Below, in pieces: positions 5,955 through 6,055 of a stretch of 6,055 nt of DNA (positions within the stretch are counted from its first letter, which is position 1; the number at the start of each line of letters is the position of its first letter). The translations under genes were made by a program, and so were the position numbers. The notes below the pieces were generated by a model. The model had not been told where the DNA came from. It was given only the letters and a program-made list of their open reading frames with translations, and ran no database searches. The stretch spans positions 1 through 6,055 of the forward strand of contig CALMWO010000096.1 in assembly GCA_937873805.1 (NCBI GenBank), written 5' to 3'. Origin of the DNA: an uncultured Hyphomonadaceae bacterium (GTDB lineage Bacteria; Pseudomonadota; Alphaproteobacteria; Caulobacterales; Hyphomonadaceae).

Positions 5955-6055
5955 GTGCCAGAGACATTCGACCTCAAGGCGTTTGAAAAACGCATGGACG
6001 GAGCGCTCGCTTCGCTGAAGACCGATTTTTCCGGTCTGCGCACTGGTCGCGCTTC
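5955..6055 (+). CDS. frr: Ribosome recycling factor, 3' partial
   Basis: Only the first 33 codons are present, reading MPETFDLKAFEKRMDGALASLKTDFSGLRTGRA before the window ends. RMDGALASLKTDFSGLRTGRA is the conserved first helix of RRF. With EF-G, this protein splits the post-termination ribosome so subunits can be reused. The expected full length is about 185 residues. It starts with GTG behind GGAGGT, 11 nt after pyrH, the usual pyrH-frr pairing across bacteria. In alphaproteobacteria this is commonly followed by uppS, cdsA and dxr, which lie outside this window. Confidence 0.93.
   Translation, partial: MPETFDLKAFEKRMDGALASLKTDFSGLRTGRA

Overview
The window is about 6 kb of GC-rich chromosome, by its protein sequences from an alphaproteobacterium. 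Its DnaE and the rpsB-tsf-pyrH-frr cluster look closest to the Caulobacterales/Hyphomonadaceae, but that placement rests on remembered family sequence and is only moderately firm. All genes lie on the + strand. I see no CRISPR array, tRNA, rRNA, insertion sequence or phage gene.

Layout. (1) Positions 1-2589 hold the C-terminal three quarters of dnaE, the DNA polymerase III alpha subunit. The 5' end is off the window and one frame break lies at about 486. (2) At 2605, fifteen bases after the dnaE stop, a small SMI1/KNR4 (SUKH-type) gene begins behind a good ribosome binding site. Its sequence continues to a stop at 3113-3115 but only by crossing all three frames, so it is a pseudogene as written. 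(3) Positions 3116-3262 are non-coding and hold a probable sigma-70 promoter and a leader of about 80 nt. (4) Then comes the translation/nucleotide cluster: rpsB (ribosomal protein S2), tsf (EF-Ts), pyrH (UMP kinase) and the start of frr (ribosome recycling factor), which runs off the end.

The rpsB-tsf-pyrH-frr genes are intact and well conserved. They join ribosome assembly (S2), elongation (EF-Ts recharging EF-Tu), ribosome recycling (RRF) and pyrimidine nucleotide supply (UMP to UDP). dnaE and its small neighbour form a separate upstream unit.

The most interesting non-coding feature is the 141-nt rpsB-tsf spacer, which is almost entirely potential RNA secondary structure. A 16-bp stem encloses two smaller hairpins, and the 3' strand of that stem can instead pair downstream in a 12-bp terminator-like hairpin. 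The two folds exclude each other, as in an attenuator. The tsf-pyrH spacer also carries two strong hairpins. The other notable observation is that all three frame disruptions lie in the upstream half. They are either sequencing or assembly errors (the likelier reading for the essential dnaE) or real decay (plausible for the SUKH gene, where one break coincides with a 5-bp tandem duplication).
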